Below, piece by piece: positions 18,504 through 27,037 of a stretch of 64,000 nt of DNA. The stretch spans positions 27,438 through 91,437 of the forward strand of contig JAUXUR010000059.1 of NCBI GenBank assembly GCA_030680745.1, in the 5' to 3' direction. The notes beneath the pieces are model-generated. The model searched no databases. It was not told where the DNA came from and saw only the letters and a program-made list of their open reading frames with translations. The stretch comes from Alphaproteobacteria bacterium. GTDB taxonomy: Bacteria; Pseudomonadota; Alphaproteobacteria; JAUXUR01. Within the stretch, counting starts at the first letter, position 1, and each line of letters starts with the position of its first letter. Both the position numbers and the translations under genes were made by a program.

Positions 18504-19455
18504 TATATGATCCTCCAATCGCTGTTCTGCGTTGTATATATTGGAGTATAGCGATGGGCACCATTAAAATAACGAGTAGAACAATGGCGAGTGCTGAGGC
18601 TGTTGGCCAATCACGCGTTAGAAAAAATTCTGTCCATAATGTTTTGCCAATCATATTAATGCCCGGACCGCCTAAAAGATCAGGAATCACGAATTCTCCA
18701 ACAGCTGGAATGAAAACGAGCATGGATCCTGCAATAATACCAGGAATGGACAAAGGTAGTGTTACCGTTAGGAAGCTTTTATAAGGTTTGCATCCAAGAT
18801 CAGCTGAGGCCTCTAGAAGTGATTCATCAACTTTCATAAGGCTGCCATATAAGGATAGGACCATGAAAGGTAGATAAGAATAGACAATACCGATATAAAC
18901 AGCAAATTCGTTATTGAGTAAGGCGAGGGGTTGATTAATAAGTCCTGTGTATAAAAGAAAGGAATTGATAATACCATCATCCTTTAAAAGACCGATCCAT
19001 GCATAAGCCCGAATTAAAAAAGAGGTCCAAAAGGGGAGGATAACGAGTAATAGAAAATAAAAGCGTTTTTTTTCATGTAAACGTGTGATGCCATAGGCTA
19101 AAGGATAGCCAATTAAAAGGCATAATATAGTTGAAACAGAAGCAATTTTTAAAGATTTTAAGAATGATTGAATATAAATATTGTCATTAATGATATTCAA
19201 ATAGCTTTCGAGTGTTAATTTTATGTGAATAAACTTTCCATCTACAAAATCTATAAGATCAGTAAAAGGCGGGCGCTGAATAATGGGTTCGGCAAAACTA
19301 ATTTTTAAGATGATCAGCAACGGTACGAGGAAAAAAAGAATAACCCAGAAATAAGGAAGCAATATAACAAGATTTTTTGACAATAAAAATCCAAAACCAG
19401 ATTGATTTTTTTGCCATTTTTCTTGAAGTGTTGATGTTGTTATGTTTTTATTCAT
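18493..19455 (-). CDS. potB: Spermidine/putrescine ABC transporter permease (PotB/PotH-like)
   Basis: 320 residues with a long N-terminal cytoplasmic segment, six hydrophobic helices and the EAA loop LLEASADLGCKPYKSFLTVTLP. FVIPDLLGGPGINMIGKTLW is typical of PotB/PotH. It pairs with the downstream permease to form the channel. The ribosome-binding site is weak, and a 180-bp palindromic element (19499-19677) lies directly upstream, separating this gene from the ATPase gene of the same operon. Confidence 0.9.
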   Translation of the reverse strand: MNKNITTSTLQEKWQKNQSGFGFLLSKNLVILLPYFWVILFFLVPLLIILKISFAEPIIQRPPFTDLIDFVDGKFIHIKLTLESYLNIINDNIYIQSFLKSLKIASVSTILCLLIGYPLAYGITRLHEKKRFYFLLLVILPFWTSFLIRAYAWIGLLKDDGIINSFLLYTGLINQPLALLNNEFAVYIGIVYSYLPFMVLSLYGSLMKVDESLLEASADLGCKPYKSFLTVTLPLSIPGIIAGSMLVFIPAVGEFVIPDLLGGPGINMIGKTLWTEFFLTRDWPTASALAIVLLVILMVPIAILQYIQRRTAIGGSYNDK

Positions 19456-19498
19456 GTGTTTTAGCTTTTAATTTCGAAGTTTGATATACATTATACTG

Positions 19499-19677
19499 TT
19501 TTCCTGAACGCCTTGAAGCGAAGCTTCGAAGGCAGATACAGGATCCAGATTAAAATACATGTTCGGAGAGCATGACTCTATTTTTTTAAAGCATGTCATG
19601 ATCTTCGATCATGAGTACTATCTGGACCCTGAATCGGCATTCGAGCCCTTTGGGCCCTCATTGGTTCAGGGAAACGG
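19499..19677. repeat. Family A palindromic element, copy 1 (inside the pot operon)
   Basis: About 180 bp bounded by TTTCCTGAAC and GTTCAGGGAAA. It contains the perfect hairpin CATGATC-TTC-GATCATG, the block ATCCAGATTAAAATACATG and the stem GAGCCCTTTGGGCCC. Other copies are at 25594-25774, 33606-33801 (split by another element), 53558-53733 and a short form at 32036-32092. It lies between the ATPase and permease genes and could form strong RNA structure in the operon transcript. Confidence 0.8.
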
Positions 19678-19731
19678 CTGAGTGTTGGTATGTTTAGACT
19701 TAAAGCCATATTTTGTCCATAATGTGGATAG

Positions 19732-20883
19732 TTACGTTACCAAGACCACGCCACTGGATGGTTTCCAAGATAGATACACTTCATCATCCCAGGTCATTTC
19801 TTGGTCTGTAATTCTGTTAAAATTCGTGACAGTTGCCATAATGATTTTACCTGTTTCAAGGCGTAAATGGTAAATGGATACATCGCCTAAATAGGCAATT
19901 TCAACGACGATGCCTTTAGCACAATTGCGTTTTTCTTTAGGCTCATTTTTATGAATCGTGATTTTTTCTGGACGAACAGCTACCCATACATGGGAGCCAA
20001 TAGGGACAGATACACCATGATTGATATATAGATCGCCATCAATTTCTTCAGAATGAATTAAGGCATGGTCTGGTTCTTCTTCAACCAATACGCCTTCAAA
20101 CATATTGGCTGTTCCAATAAAGTCAGCAATAAATTTTGTGTGCGGGAATTCATAAATTTCGGTGGGTGTACCTGTTTGAACAATTTGACCTTCAGACATA
20201 ACAGCAATACGGGTGGACATCGTCATGGCTTCTTCTTGATCATGCGTAACCATTAATGATGTAATATCAACTTTTTCTTGAATATTAACCAATTCAAATT
20301 GTGTATGTTCGCGTAATTTACGATCAAGGGCTGCAAGAGGCTCGTCCAGCAATAGTAATTTAGGACGTTTCACAAGACTTCGAGCGAGCGCCACCCGTTG
20401 ACGTTGACCGCCGGATAATTGATGGGGTTTTCTTTTGCCTAATTCGCTCATTTTGACGAGTTCTAAGATTTGTTCAACGCGATTTTTAATTTCGTTTTTA
20501 GGGATGCCATCTTGACGCAAACCAAAACCGATATTTTCTTCAACATTCATATGTGGAAATAAGGCATAAGATTGAAACATCATGTTAACGGGACGATCAT
20601 AAGGCGGCACATCGGTCATATCGATGCCTTCAATATAGATACGTCCTGTTGTTGGTCGTTCAAAGCCTGCAAGCATGCGTAAAAGGGTTGTTTTGCCACA
20701 ACCGGAAGGTCCTAAAAGTGAAAAGAACTCACTTTTATAAATAGATAAATTAACGTTTTTGACGGCTGCCACATCCCCAAAATATTTTGAAATATTTTCA
20801 AGATGGATATAGGGTTTTTCACGTGGGTTTAGCCAAGGTTGTTCTTGTACTTTTTTATAAAAGGGGATTTTACTTTTACTCAT
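19732..20883 (-). CDS. potA: Spermidine/putrescine ABC transporter ATPase (PotA/PotG-like)
   Basis: 383 residues. ATPase domain with Walker A GPSGCGKTT, signature LSGGQRQRVALARSL, Walker B LLLLDEPLAALD and switch His in MVTHDQEEAM; the C-terminal 130 residues form the TOBE domain typical of polyamine/Fe importers. It powers uptake through PotBC. AAGGA precedes the start, 10 bases after the substrate-binding protein gene. Confidence 0.92.
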   Translation of the reverse strand: MSKSKIPFYKKVQEQPWLNPREKPYIHLENISKYFGDVAAVKNVNLSIYKSEFFSLLGPSGCGKTTLLRMLAGFERPTTGRIYIEGIDMTDVPPYDRPVNMMFQSYALFPHMNVEENIGFGLRQDGIPKNEIKNRVEQILELVKMSELGKRKPHQLSGGQRQRVALARSLVKRPKLLLLDEPLAALDRKLREHTQFELVNIQEKVDITSLMVTHDQEEAMTMSTRIAVMSEGQIVQTGTPTEIYEFPHTKFIADFIGTANMFEGVLVEEEPDHALIHSEEIDGDLYINHGVSVPIGSHVWVAVRPEKITIHKNEPKEKRNCAKGIVVEIAYLGDVSIYHLRLETGKIIMATVTNFNRITDQEMTWDDEVYLSWKPSSGVVLVT

Positions 20884-20892
20884 TTAGTGCTT

Positions 20893-22002
20893 TTAGTCCT
20901 TGCTATTACTTTTAAATTGTTCCCACACACGCACACGTTTTTGCTCATAACGTAGGGGTGCAGGATGATCCATGTGAAAACGCTCGATTACTTCAGGTGG
21001 TGGGAATAATGTTTTATCATTAATTAAATCTGGTTCTATTAATGAATGTGAGCTTAAATTACCATTTGCAAAACCGGTTTCATTCGTAATGCGGGCCGCA
21101 ATGTCAGGACGCATCATAAAATTTAAAAATTGATGTGCGCCATCAGGGTTTGGTGCTTCATGGTGGATGGCCATAATATCGATCCACATGGGCGTTAGTT
21201 CGTTTGCAAGATGATAAGTAATATTAATACCATTTTTGCTTTCACGCGCGGCATTTCTTGCTTGTAATATATTGCCGGACCAACCTAAAGCAAGACATAA
21301 ATTGCCATTGGCAAAATTAGAAATATAATTGCTATTATTAATTTCTTTGATATAAGGACGAATTTTAAGAAGTGCTTCTTTGGCGTGATTGAGTTCATCT
21401 AATTTTAGACTGTGGGGATTATAGCCTAAATAATGAAGCATAAGGGGGAGAATTTCTGTTGAGGAATCAACCATGGCAATCCCACATTTTTGGAAATTTT
21501 TTAAAATATTGGGATCAAAAAAAAGCTTCCATGAGTTTATGGGCGCGTCAGGCATAATTTTCAAGACTTTGTCTTGATTGATGCCAATGCCAGCACTTCC
21601 CCAAGAAAAAGGAATCGCATAAAGATTGTCAGGATCATAATTGAGCAATTTTTTCATAATAATGGGGTCTAAGTTATTATGATTAGGCAGTTTTGATTTA
21701 TCTAATTTTTGGTAAAATTTGGCTTTTAAATGATTGGGTAAAAAAGGGTTTGCCGTTAAAATGATGACATCAAAGCCCGTAAGACCAGCATAAAGTTTTG
21801 CTTCAAGCAATTCGTCAGAATCAAAGATAGTGGATATAGTATTAAGGCCTGTTTCTTTTTCAAAATCTGTAAATACGGATTTAGGAATAGCGTTGGCCCA
21901 ATAAAAAATCTTGACGTCTTTGGTGGCGGCAAAGGAAAGATATGGCGTTAAAAAAAATAAAAAGCAAATTAAATAGTTTTTAGAAAAAAAAGCTGCGTTC
22001 AA
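20893..22002 (-). CDS. potD: Spermidine/putrescine-binding periplasmic protein (PotD/PotF-like)
   Basis: 369 residues, first gene of the operon. The reading frame has no usable ATG before the signal peptide, so I call TTG at 22002, with AAGGAG 11 bases upstream. Signal peptide (YLICFLFFLTPYLSFA), then KDVKIFYWANAIPKSVFTDFEKETG, the standard opening of extracellular solute-binding family 1 proteins such as PotD. FSWGSAGIGINQDKV and FMMRPDIAARITNETGFANG are also typical. It binds polyamine in the periplasm and hands it to PotBC. Confidence 0.88.
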   Translation of the reverse strand: MNAAFFSKNYLICFLFFLTPYLSFAATKDVKIFYWANAIPKSVFTDFEKETGLNTISTIFDSDELLEAKLYAGLTGFDVIILTANPFLPNHLKAKFYQKLDKSKLPNHNNLDPIIMKKLLNYDPDNLYAIPFSWGSAGIGINQDKVLKIMPDAPINSWKLFFDPNILKNFQKCGIAMVDSSTEILPLMLHYLGYNPHSLKLDELNHAKEALLKIRPYIKEINNSNYISNFANGNLCLALGWSGNILQARNAARESKNGINITYHLANELTPMWIDIMAIHHEAPNPDGAHQFLNFMMRPDIAARITNETGFANGNLSSHSLIEPDLINDKTLFPPPEVIERFHMDHPAPLRYEQKRVRVWEQFKSNSKD

Positions 22003-22076
22003 ATTAGGGGGTAACTCCTTATGTAAGATCTACTTATAATTTATATCTTATAAGAGCTACCCAGGCTAGAATTTTT

Positions 22077-22406
22077 TTAGGCGATAATCTTTTTATCTTT
22101 AAGTAATTGTTGTAATTCGCCCGAATCATACATTTCGCGGACAATATCACAGCCGCCGATGAATTCGCCTTTTATATAAAGTTGGGGAATGGTTGGCCAA
22201 TTTGTGAATTGTTTAATGCCTTCGCGTATTTCTTGGTCATCTAACACATTAATATCTTTAAAATCAAGATTAAAATGGGTTAAGACTTGAACAACATAAT
22301 TTGAAAAACCGCATTGGGGAAAATCTTGTGTGCCTTTCATATAAAGAACGACATTATTTTCACTAATATCTTTTTTAAATTGATTAAAAACGGGGTTTTC
22401 TGACAT
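22077..22406 (-). CDS. grxD: Monothiol glutaredoxin (Grx4 type)
   Basis: 109 residues with the monothiol active site CGFS (Cys32), KGTQDFPQCGFS, and the glutathione-binding WPTIPQLYIKGEFIGGCDI. CGFS glutaredoxins hold a [2Fe-2S] cluster together with BolA and deliver iron-sulfur clusters. The gene follows the bolA gene by 11 bases with AAAGG before the start, so the pair is an operon. Confidence 0.95.
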   Translation of the reverse strand: MSENPVFNQFKKDISENNVVLYMKGTQDFPQCGFSNYVVQVLTHFNLDFKDINVLDDQEIREGIKQFTNWPTIPQLYIKGEFIGGCDIVREMYDSGELQQLLKDKKIIA

Positions 22407-22417
22407 TTTAAACCTTT

Positions 22418-22648
22418 CTATTTAATTTGTGTGGTAAGTGCTAAGGCATGCAATTCATTACCCATTTTAGGGCCCAACGCTTTGTAAACGAGCTGATGTT
22501 GTTGAATGCGTGTTTTATCTTTAAAGTCTACGCTTGTAATCTTTAAACCATAGTGATTTTGATCATTGTTTAAATCATTGAGCTCAATATCCGCTTCTGG
22601 AAAAGCAGTTTTAAGGATGTTTAAAATTTCTTGTGCTGGCATCGGCAT
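22418..22648 (-). CDS. BolA-family protein
   Basis: 76 residues from ATG at 22648 (GAGAG about 10 bases upstream; an upstream GTG in frame is less likely). The BolA pattern is clear: FPEADIELNDLNNDQNHYGLKITS, then HQLVYKALGPKMGNELHALAL. BolA proteins bind CGFS glutaredoxins, and the next gene encodes exactly that partner, so a role in Fe-S cluster handling is likely. Confidence 0.92.
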   Translation of the reverse strand: MPMPAQEILNILKTAFPEADIELNDLNNDQNHYGLKITSVDFKDKTRIQQHQLVYKALGPKMGNELHALALTTQIK

Positions 22649-22786
22649 TTTTGTGACTCTCACATAGATTCTTCTTGCATTCTTGATATGGGGGATGTAG
22701 AAGGATTTGTCAATTGCTTTTATCTATTTTAAGATGTGGTTGGCGTTAGACTTTAAAATAATCAAATACGTTGGACGGGGGACAAA

Positions 22787-23107
22787 ATGACATTTTTAGA
22801 TAATCTAGAACAAGCCCAAGAAGCAAAGCATTCACAAGAATTAACACATAAATTCAAGATGCTTGCGCGTCGCAATTTTTTGATAGGTTTGTGGTTGGGA
22901 GAAAAAATTGGATTGCAGGCGGATGCATTACAATCTTATGCGCATGCAATTGTTGATGCTGATTTTAAAAAACCAGGACATGAGGATGTGATCGAAAAAC
23001 TATTAGATGATATTAAAAGTAATAATTTGTCTATCAGTGAAGATCAAATTCGTCGTAAAATGGATTACTATCTAGAGAAGGCTGAAGAAGAATTCAAAAG
23101 TAAATAA
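22787..23107 (+). CDS. DUF1476 family protein (alphaproteobacterial F1-ATPase zeta-like)
   Basis: 106 residues, helical, with the conserved core FKMLARRNFLIGLWLGEKIGL and YAHAIVDADF. This family includes the zeta subunit of alphaproteobacterial F1Fo-ATP synthase, a natural inhibitor of ATP hydrolysis. GGGGG precedes the ATG. Together with Tlc nearby it suggests ATP economy matters here, but the inhibitor role for this copy is inferred from the family. Confidence 0.85.
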   Translation: MTFLDNLEQAQEAKHSQELTHKFKMLARRNFLIGLWLGEKIGLQADALQSYAHAIVDADFKKPGHEDVIEKLLDDIKSNNLSISEDQIRRKMDYYLEKAEEEFKSK

Positions 23108-23124
23108 TAAAATGTGAGGAAATC

Positions 23125-23307
23125 ATGAAATATATCTATGTCTTCCTTTGTTTTTTATATGCACCAGCTCTTGTGGCTTATGACGATTATATGCCTATTG
23201 CACCGGAAGGTGGTGGTGAGAAAGAGATGTTGTGGGAACCAACGGCTGATAAAGGGGATGCACCCAAAAGCGATATACATGAAAATGATGCAGGTCCGGC
23301 TGATTAA
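23125..23307 (+). CDS. Short secreted peptide of unknown function
   Basis: 60 residues, with GAGGAA before the ATG, 17 bases after the DUF1476 gene. A signal peptide (YVFLCFLYAPALVA) leaves a mature acidic peptide of about 40 residues rich in Asp, Glu, Gly and Pro. No family recognised. The strong ribosome-binding site and the terminator right after it support it as a real gene. Confidence 0.6.
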   Translation: MKYIYVFLCFLYAPALVAYDDYMPIAPEGGGEKEMLWEPTADKGDAPKSDIHENDAGPAD

Positions 23308-23340
23308 ATACATTTTAGTTAACGATTTATGTTGAATATT

Positions 23341-23366
23341 AAAAAAGGCGCCTAAGCGCCTTTTTT
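23341..23366. terminator. Bidirectional terminator between the short peptide gene and tlc
   Basis: AAAAAAGGCGC, loop CTAA, GCGCCTTTTTT: a GC-rich stem with A and T tracts on both sides, lying between two convergent genes. Confidence 0.92.
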
Positions 23367-23387
23367 AATAGGTATCGAAGATAATTG

Positions 23388-24989
23388 TTAAGCGGATTTA
23401 CGCTCAACAGATGGTTTTTCGATATTGGCTGGCTCTTTATCTTTTTGCCCGCCAGTTGGTTCTTTGTTTTTAGCAACGAATAGTTTGTTTAAGCCAAAGA
23501 CTGCCCAAAACCAAATACCTAGTCCTACTAGAACAAGACCTGCAAGATAAGGGGCGATCGTTATTTGTGTGCCTGCTGTTACAACAAGTAATACTTGCTG
23601 AAGAAGTGCACCGCCAGATTTACCCAAGCGACCCCCAACAACGTCAACAGCTGCTTTCCCTTTGATTTTCATATCATCATCAAGGGGGATATAGGCCATT
23701 TCTTTCGTTGGATCAAATAAAGAATATTTGGTTGATTTAGAGAGGACTTGTTGCCATTGCCCGAACATACAAGCAACTTGTACGGCGGTAAGAGAAATCC
23801 CCATTTCCATCATGTAAGGTCTAAACGTATCTGGGAATAAAATCATCGCGAAGAAAACACTACCCGTGAGAAGAATGACAATTGGTGTAATCAGCGCACT
23901 TGTAAGCCATCCGAATATACGCAATAGATTCGATCCTAATAACATGAAGATCATGGTAAGGACGGAGATCCAGATGAATACATCACCCATAGCCGCATTA
24001 TATTCTGCTCTGCTTGGGAAAGCGATTTTCATCTGACTTTTCCATGTTTGTTCTATAAGATTCATCGTAATGCCGTAGATCACAACAAGTAATGCGATAT
24101 AAGCCAAATATTTGGATGTAAATATTTGTTTAAAGCTATCTCCAAGGGATAATTTAGGCTTGCTTTTTTTCTTGGGTGCTTCACCTTCTTGTGGTGCATA
24201 TTTAGGATTGGCAATCACTTTGTTGTTTACGAAGAAAAACAACGCCATAATAATAGCGCCACTAATAGCAACTGATCCACAAATCCAACCAATAGTTGTT
24301 CCATAGCCATCAATTGTGTTTCCTGATGCAAGTGTTGCTTCTTTACCTAAAGTATCAAAGTATTTTGTTGCAAAACCGGATAACATCACACCCATATTAC
24401 CAATAAGTCCAAAGAACCCATAGAATCTTTTGGCTTCGTTAACACGTGTGGATAAGTTCGCTAATTGCCAGAAAAGCAGCGATAAGACAACAGAACCCCA
24501 TAATTCAGCCATGATATAAAATAGAGAATCTGTCCAATTGGCTAGCATTGGTATCAACCATTTTGCGAAAGGATACTCTGCTTGCATAGCAAATAATTTC
24601 TCTGGGCCCATATGGAGCGCATCACGATTTGGATAGAGGAAGATTGTGAAAGCTGCAAAAAAGACAACAAAGATCATAATGATCGTGTAGAAAAGAGCCG
24701 GCCTGCTTAAAAGGTTGCTCAATTTTGAGTAGAAAAAGAAAAACATGATCGCAAATGGCAAAACGCCCCAAACTTTTAAAAAGCTGGTGACTTCAGAGCC
24801 TGAGCCTTCTCCAGAAATGACGAGTGCATCTTTGGTGCCGCGCAAAATCGTGTAATTGAATAGAATGAGAGCCATCATTAATGCCATGGGAATGAATTTT
24901 AGATTTTCATTTCCATATACGGGCCATATAACGGCACGAACTTTCGAGAGAAAACTCTCGTTTTTAATGTTCGATTTATCAGCTGTCAT
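23388..24989 (-). CDS. tlc: ATP/ADP translocase (Tlc/NTT family)
   Basis: 533 residues from ATG at 24989, with GGAGG 8 bases upstream. About 12 membrane helices. Family hallmarks include FNYTILRGTKDALV near the N-terminus, WQLANLSTRVNEAKRFYGFFGLIGN, and TKEMAYIPLDDDMKIKGKAAVDV with GGRLGKSGGA. Such carriers swap host ATP for bacterial ADP across the inner membrane, or import other nucleotides, and are known almost only from obligate intracellular bacteria and plastids. The exact substrate cannot be read from sequence. It is followed by a strong terminator. Confidence 0.95.
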   Translation of the reverse strand: MTADKSNIKNESFLSKVRAVIWPVYGNENLKFIPMALMMALILFNYTILRGTKDALVISGEGSGSEVTSFLKVWGVLPFAIMFFFFYSKLSNLLSRPALFYTIIMIFVVFFAAFTIFLYPNRDALHMGPEKLFAMQAEYPFAKWLIPMLANWTDSLFYIMAELWGSVVLSLLFWQLANLSTRVNEAKRFYGFFGLIGNMGVMLSGFATKYFDTLGKEATLASGNTIDGYGTTIGWICGSVAISGAIIMALFFFVNNKVIANPKYAPQEGEAPKKKSKPKLSLGDSFKQIFTSKYLAYIALLVVIYGITMNLIEQTWKSQMKIAFPSRAEYNAAMGDVFIWISVLTMIFMLLGSNLLRIFGWLTSALITPIVILLTGSVFFAMILFPDTFRPYMMEMGISLTAVQVACMFGQWQQVLSKSTKYSLFDPTKEMAYIPLDDDMKIKGKAAVDVVGGRLGKSGGALLQQVLLVVTAGTQITIAPYLAGLVLVGLGIWFWAVFGLNKLFVAKNKEPTGGQKDKEPANIEKPSVERKSA

Positions 24990-25474
24990 GTTTACCTCCA
25001 ATGCAACTGCTTGAAAAAAACTTTTTTACAAATTTTAGGTCATAAAAGTTACCCAAAATATACAAGAAGGTCAACGGAATGTACATATTTATTTTATAGG
25101 TTGTTGACCTAGATTTCTGGATATTTTGTAAATAAATACAAACATCCATACATAAATGATAAATGATGGGTCATTAAAAATTGGTTAAGAGATAGTATTT
25201 TTTTATAAAAAAATGCATTTTTTTTCAACTTAAAATTGATTAAATGTGGCTTGAAATCACGCAAAAGTGTGCCTGTATATGAATTTACCCATTTTTATCC
25301 ACAGACTTGTTCAATGTTTTTGGGGATAAGTTTTTGGAAGCATGAGGATGGAAAAATAGTGTGTGTGGTGCGTGATTTAAATATCACAATTTTTTTAAAT
25401 GTGACGAAACGTTAACGCAAGGTAACTCACGGGGAGGGAGGGTGAAATTTGAACATCCCACCCCCTACGTCCTG

Positions 25475-25830
25475 CGACCATATCATTACCTATAAGTATC
25501 TTAATCTATTGATATTTAATATAATTTATGATATCTCAATTCAATTTACGGAGCAGTTTTTACAGTCATGTTCGAAATTTTTTCCACTACCATTGTTTCC
25601 CTGGACATGCTGAAGCAAAGCTTCATGCGTAGATCCAGGGTCCAGATTAAAATGCATGCTCGTTAGAGCATGTCTTTGTTTTTTAAACATTTAGCCATGA
25701 TCTTCGATCATGATTATTTCTGGACCCTGGATCCGCATTCGAGCCCTTTGGGCTCTCATTGGTCCAGGGAAACAGTGGGGTATGCTTTGAGAATTAAGAC
25801 TTGTCGTACTTATGGGTAATGATATGGTCG
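25475..25830. repeat. Inverted repeat enclosing a family A element
   Basis: Positions 25475-25498 (beginning CGACCATATCATTACC) and 25807-25830 (ending GGTAATGATATGGTCG) are complementary over 24 bases with one mismatch. The 308 bases between them contain a full family A element. This could be a transposon-like unit into which the A element later inserted, or one larger composite unit. Confidence 0.75.
25594..25774. repeat. Family A palindromic element, copy 2
   Basis: Bounded by GTTTCCCTGGAC and GTCCAGGGAAAC, with internal CATGATC-TTC-GATCATG, GCATGCTCGTTAGAGCATG and GAGCCCTTTGGGCTC. Closely matches copy 1 in order and length. Confidence 0.8.
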
Positions 25831-26106
25831 TGACTTGATCGCGGGATCCATAAAACTTATTGAAAATTAACGATTATGTCTATCATTTTATTTTTTTAGC
25901 ATGGACCCCGCGGGTCTTGGCGCGGGGCGTATCAGGGGGTGTGGACAATGCAAGTCGAATTCTCAACATGTTTTAGATTTGTTTAAAGCAATGAACGACT
26001 GTAGTGTTTTCGCTTTTGGTTAAGAGAAGGAATGAGGAGCTGCGTGTAGTCTCATTCTACATGAGGTGTGCTTACGCTCTATTAACAGTGGAAAGCGCTC
26101 TATTGC

Positions 26107-26787
26107 TTATCCACGTTTCCATGGACCGCCATACCATAATTGTGGACGTGCACCATCATAAGCTTGTTTGCGTGCTTCTTTTTTGAAGTCTTTTTGTTCA
26201 TATAAAGTTGTAGTGCTTTCTTTATTCGCGTTTGCTTTTTCGAGCGTTTTTTGATCTTCTTTTGCAGTTTTTTTATCAATAGATTCAGGTATTTTGTTTT
26301 CTTTTTTGTATTTTTCTTCGTTTGTCGAAATTATTTTTTTGTCTTCATTTTTTGTATTTGTATCGCTTGTTGTTGTCGTTTGGGATGATGCTTCAGTCTT
26401 TTTAATGTCTTTTTTCTGCGTTTGGTCAGTTGAGGTTTTTTTGACTTTATCATTTGTTGTGGTTGTAGTTGTTGTTGTAACAATTGATGTATTTGAAGTA
26501 ACTGATTTAGGCATTGTGGTTGTTTTTTTACCCATGGCTTCATCAAGGTTACGTTTATAAGTGTTGAGCACATTCGAGGAAACACCATTTGCACTTCTAC
26601 TTTGTCGTGGTTGTTGATGAATATTATTGGTTTTGTAAAGTGGTTCTAGATGATTGCTTAGATGTGGGTCGAGCGGTGTAAGTGGATCTGATTGCGTATA
26701 GGCAATGGGTGCTCCATATGCTTCAACATATAATAAATTGTGTGATGAGAGTACAATAAATGCAAGTAAAGAATATTTTCTGATCAT
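26107..26787 (-). CDS. Secreted Thr/Lys-rich low-complexity protein
   Basis: 226 residues from ATG at 26787 (AAGGAG 8 bases upstream; an in-frame ATG seven codons earlier lacks one). Signal peptide ends near LLYVEA. The centre (about 90-200) is dominated by Thr tracts (TTTTTTTNDK, SSQTTTTS) and Lys/Glu, probably disordered. The C-terminus QAYDGARPQLWYGGPWKRG is different in character and could be a functional motif. No known domain; an extracellular linker or surface protein is possible. Confidence 0.6.
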   Translation of the reverse strand: MIRKYSLLAFIVLSSHNLLYVEAYGAPIAYTQSDPLTPLDPHLSNHLEPLYKTNNIHQQPRQSRSANGVSSNVLNTYKRNLDEAMGKKTTTMPKSVTSNTSIVTTTTTTTTNDKVKKTSTDQTQKKDIKKTEASSQTTTTSDTNTKNEDKKIISTNEEKYKKENKIPESIDKKTAKEDQKTLEKANANKESTTTLYEQKDFKKEARKQAYDGARPQLWYGGPWKRG

Positions 26788-26972
26788 CTTAAAACTCCTT
26801 TGTATCACTTAAATATAATTTTATATGTTAAATATTAAGAATACGTTAAGGCGTTATTTAGATGATTAGATATGTTTTGATGTTTTTTGAGAAATTAATT
26901 TATTATGTGTGGAGGTAATTTACTATGAATGTGAGCCTGGAAATAAAATTGTTGAAAAATAAAATTAAAAGT

Positions 26973-26994
26973 GGCCCAAATTTTAAAATGGGCC
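26973..26994 (-). terminator. Terminator of the peptide-binding protein gene
   Basis: GGCCCA / TGGGCC stem, extended by an A/T-rich middle, with a U-rich stretch on the minus-strand transcript. It is about 45 bases past the stop at 27038. Confidence 0.6.
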
Positions 26995-27037
26995 AGCCTT
27001 AAAAGGCTATATTTACTTATGAAAAATTAAAGCTCTT

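Larger units (their letters stand above)
24990..26106. other. 1.1-kb gene-free region built of nested inverted repeats
   Basis: No convincing reading frame. From 24990 to about 25440 it is AT-rich upstream sequence of tlc. From 25455 to 25950 it is layered: an outer imperfect repeat CACCCCCT..ACG (about 25459) against CGTATCAGGGGGTG (about 25928), a 24-bp inverted repeat (25475-25498 / 25807-25830), a family A element (25594-25774), and a small inverted repeat GCGGGATCCAT (25841) / ATGGACCCCGC (25902). The rest, to 26106, shows nothing I recognise. Confidence 0.6.

Noticed and set aside
24990..26106. Search for tRNA, tmRNA or other stable RNA genes in the longest gap and the other gaps
   Set aside because: No T-loop (GTTCRAATC) with matching acceptor stem was seen; the structure present is explained by inverted repeats. 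A tRNAscan or Rfam run would settle this.
26004..26186. 60-codon plus-strand frame before the Thr/Lys-rich gene
   Set aside because: Overlaps the 3' end of that gene antisense, and has no ribosome-binding site.
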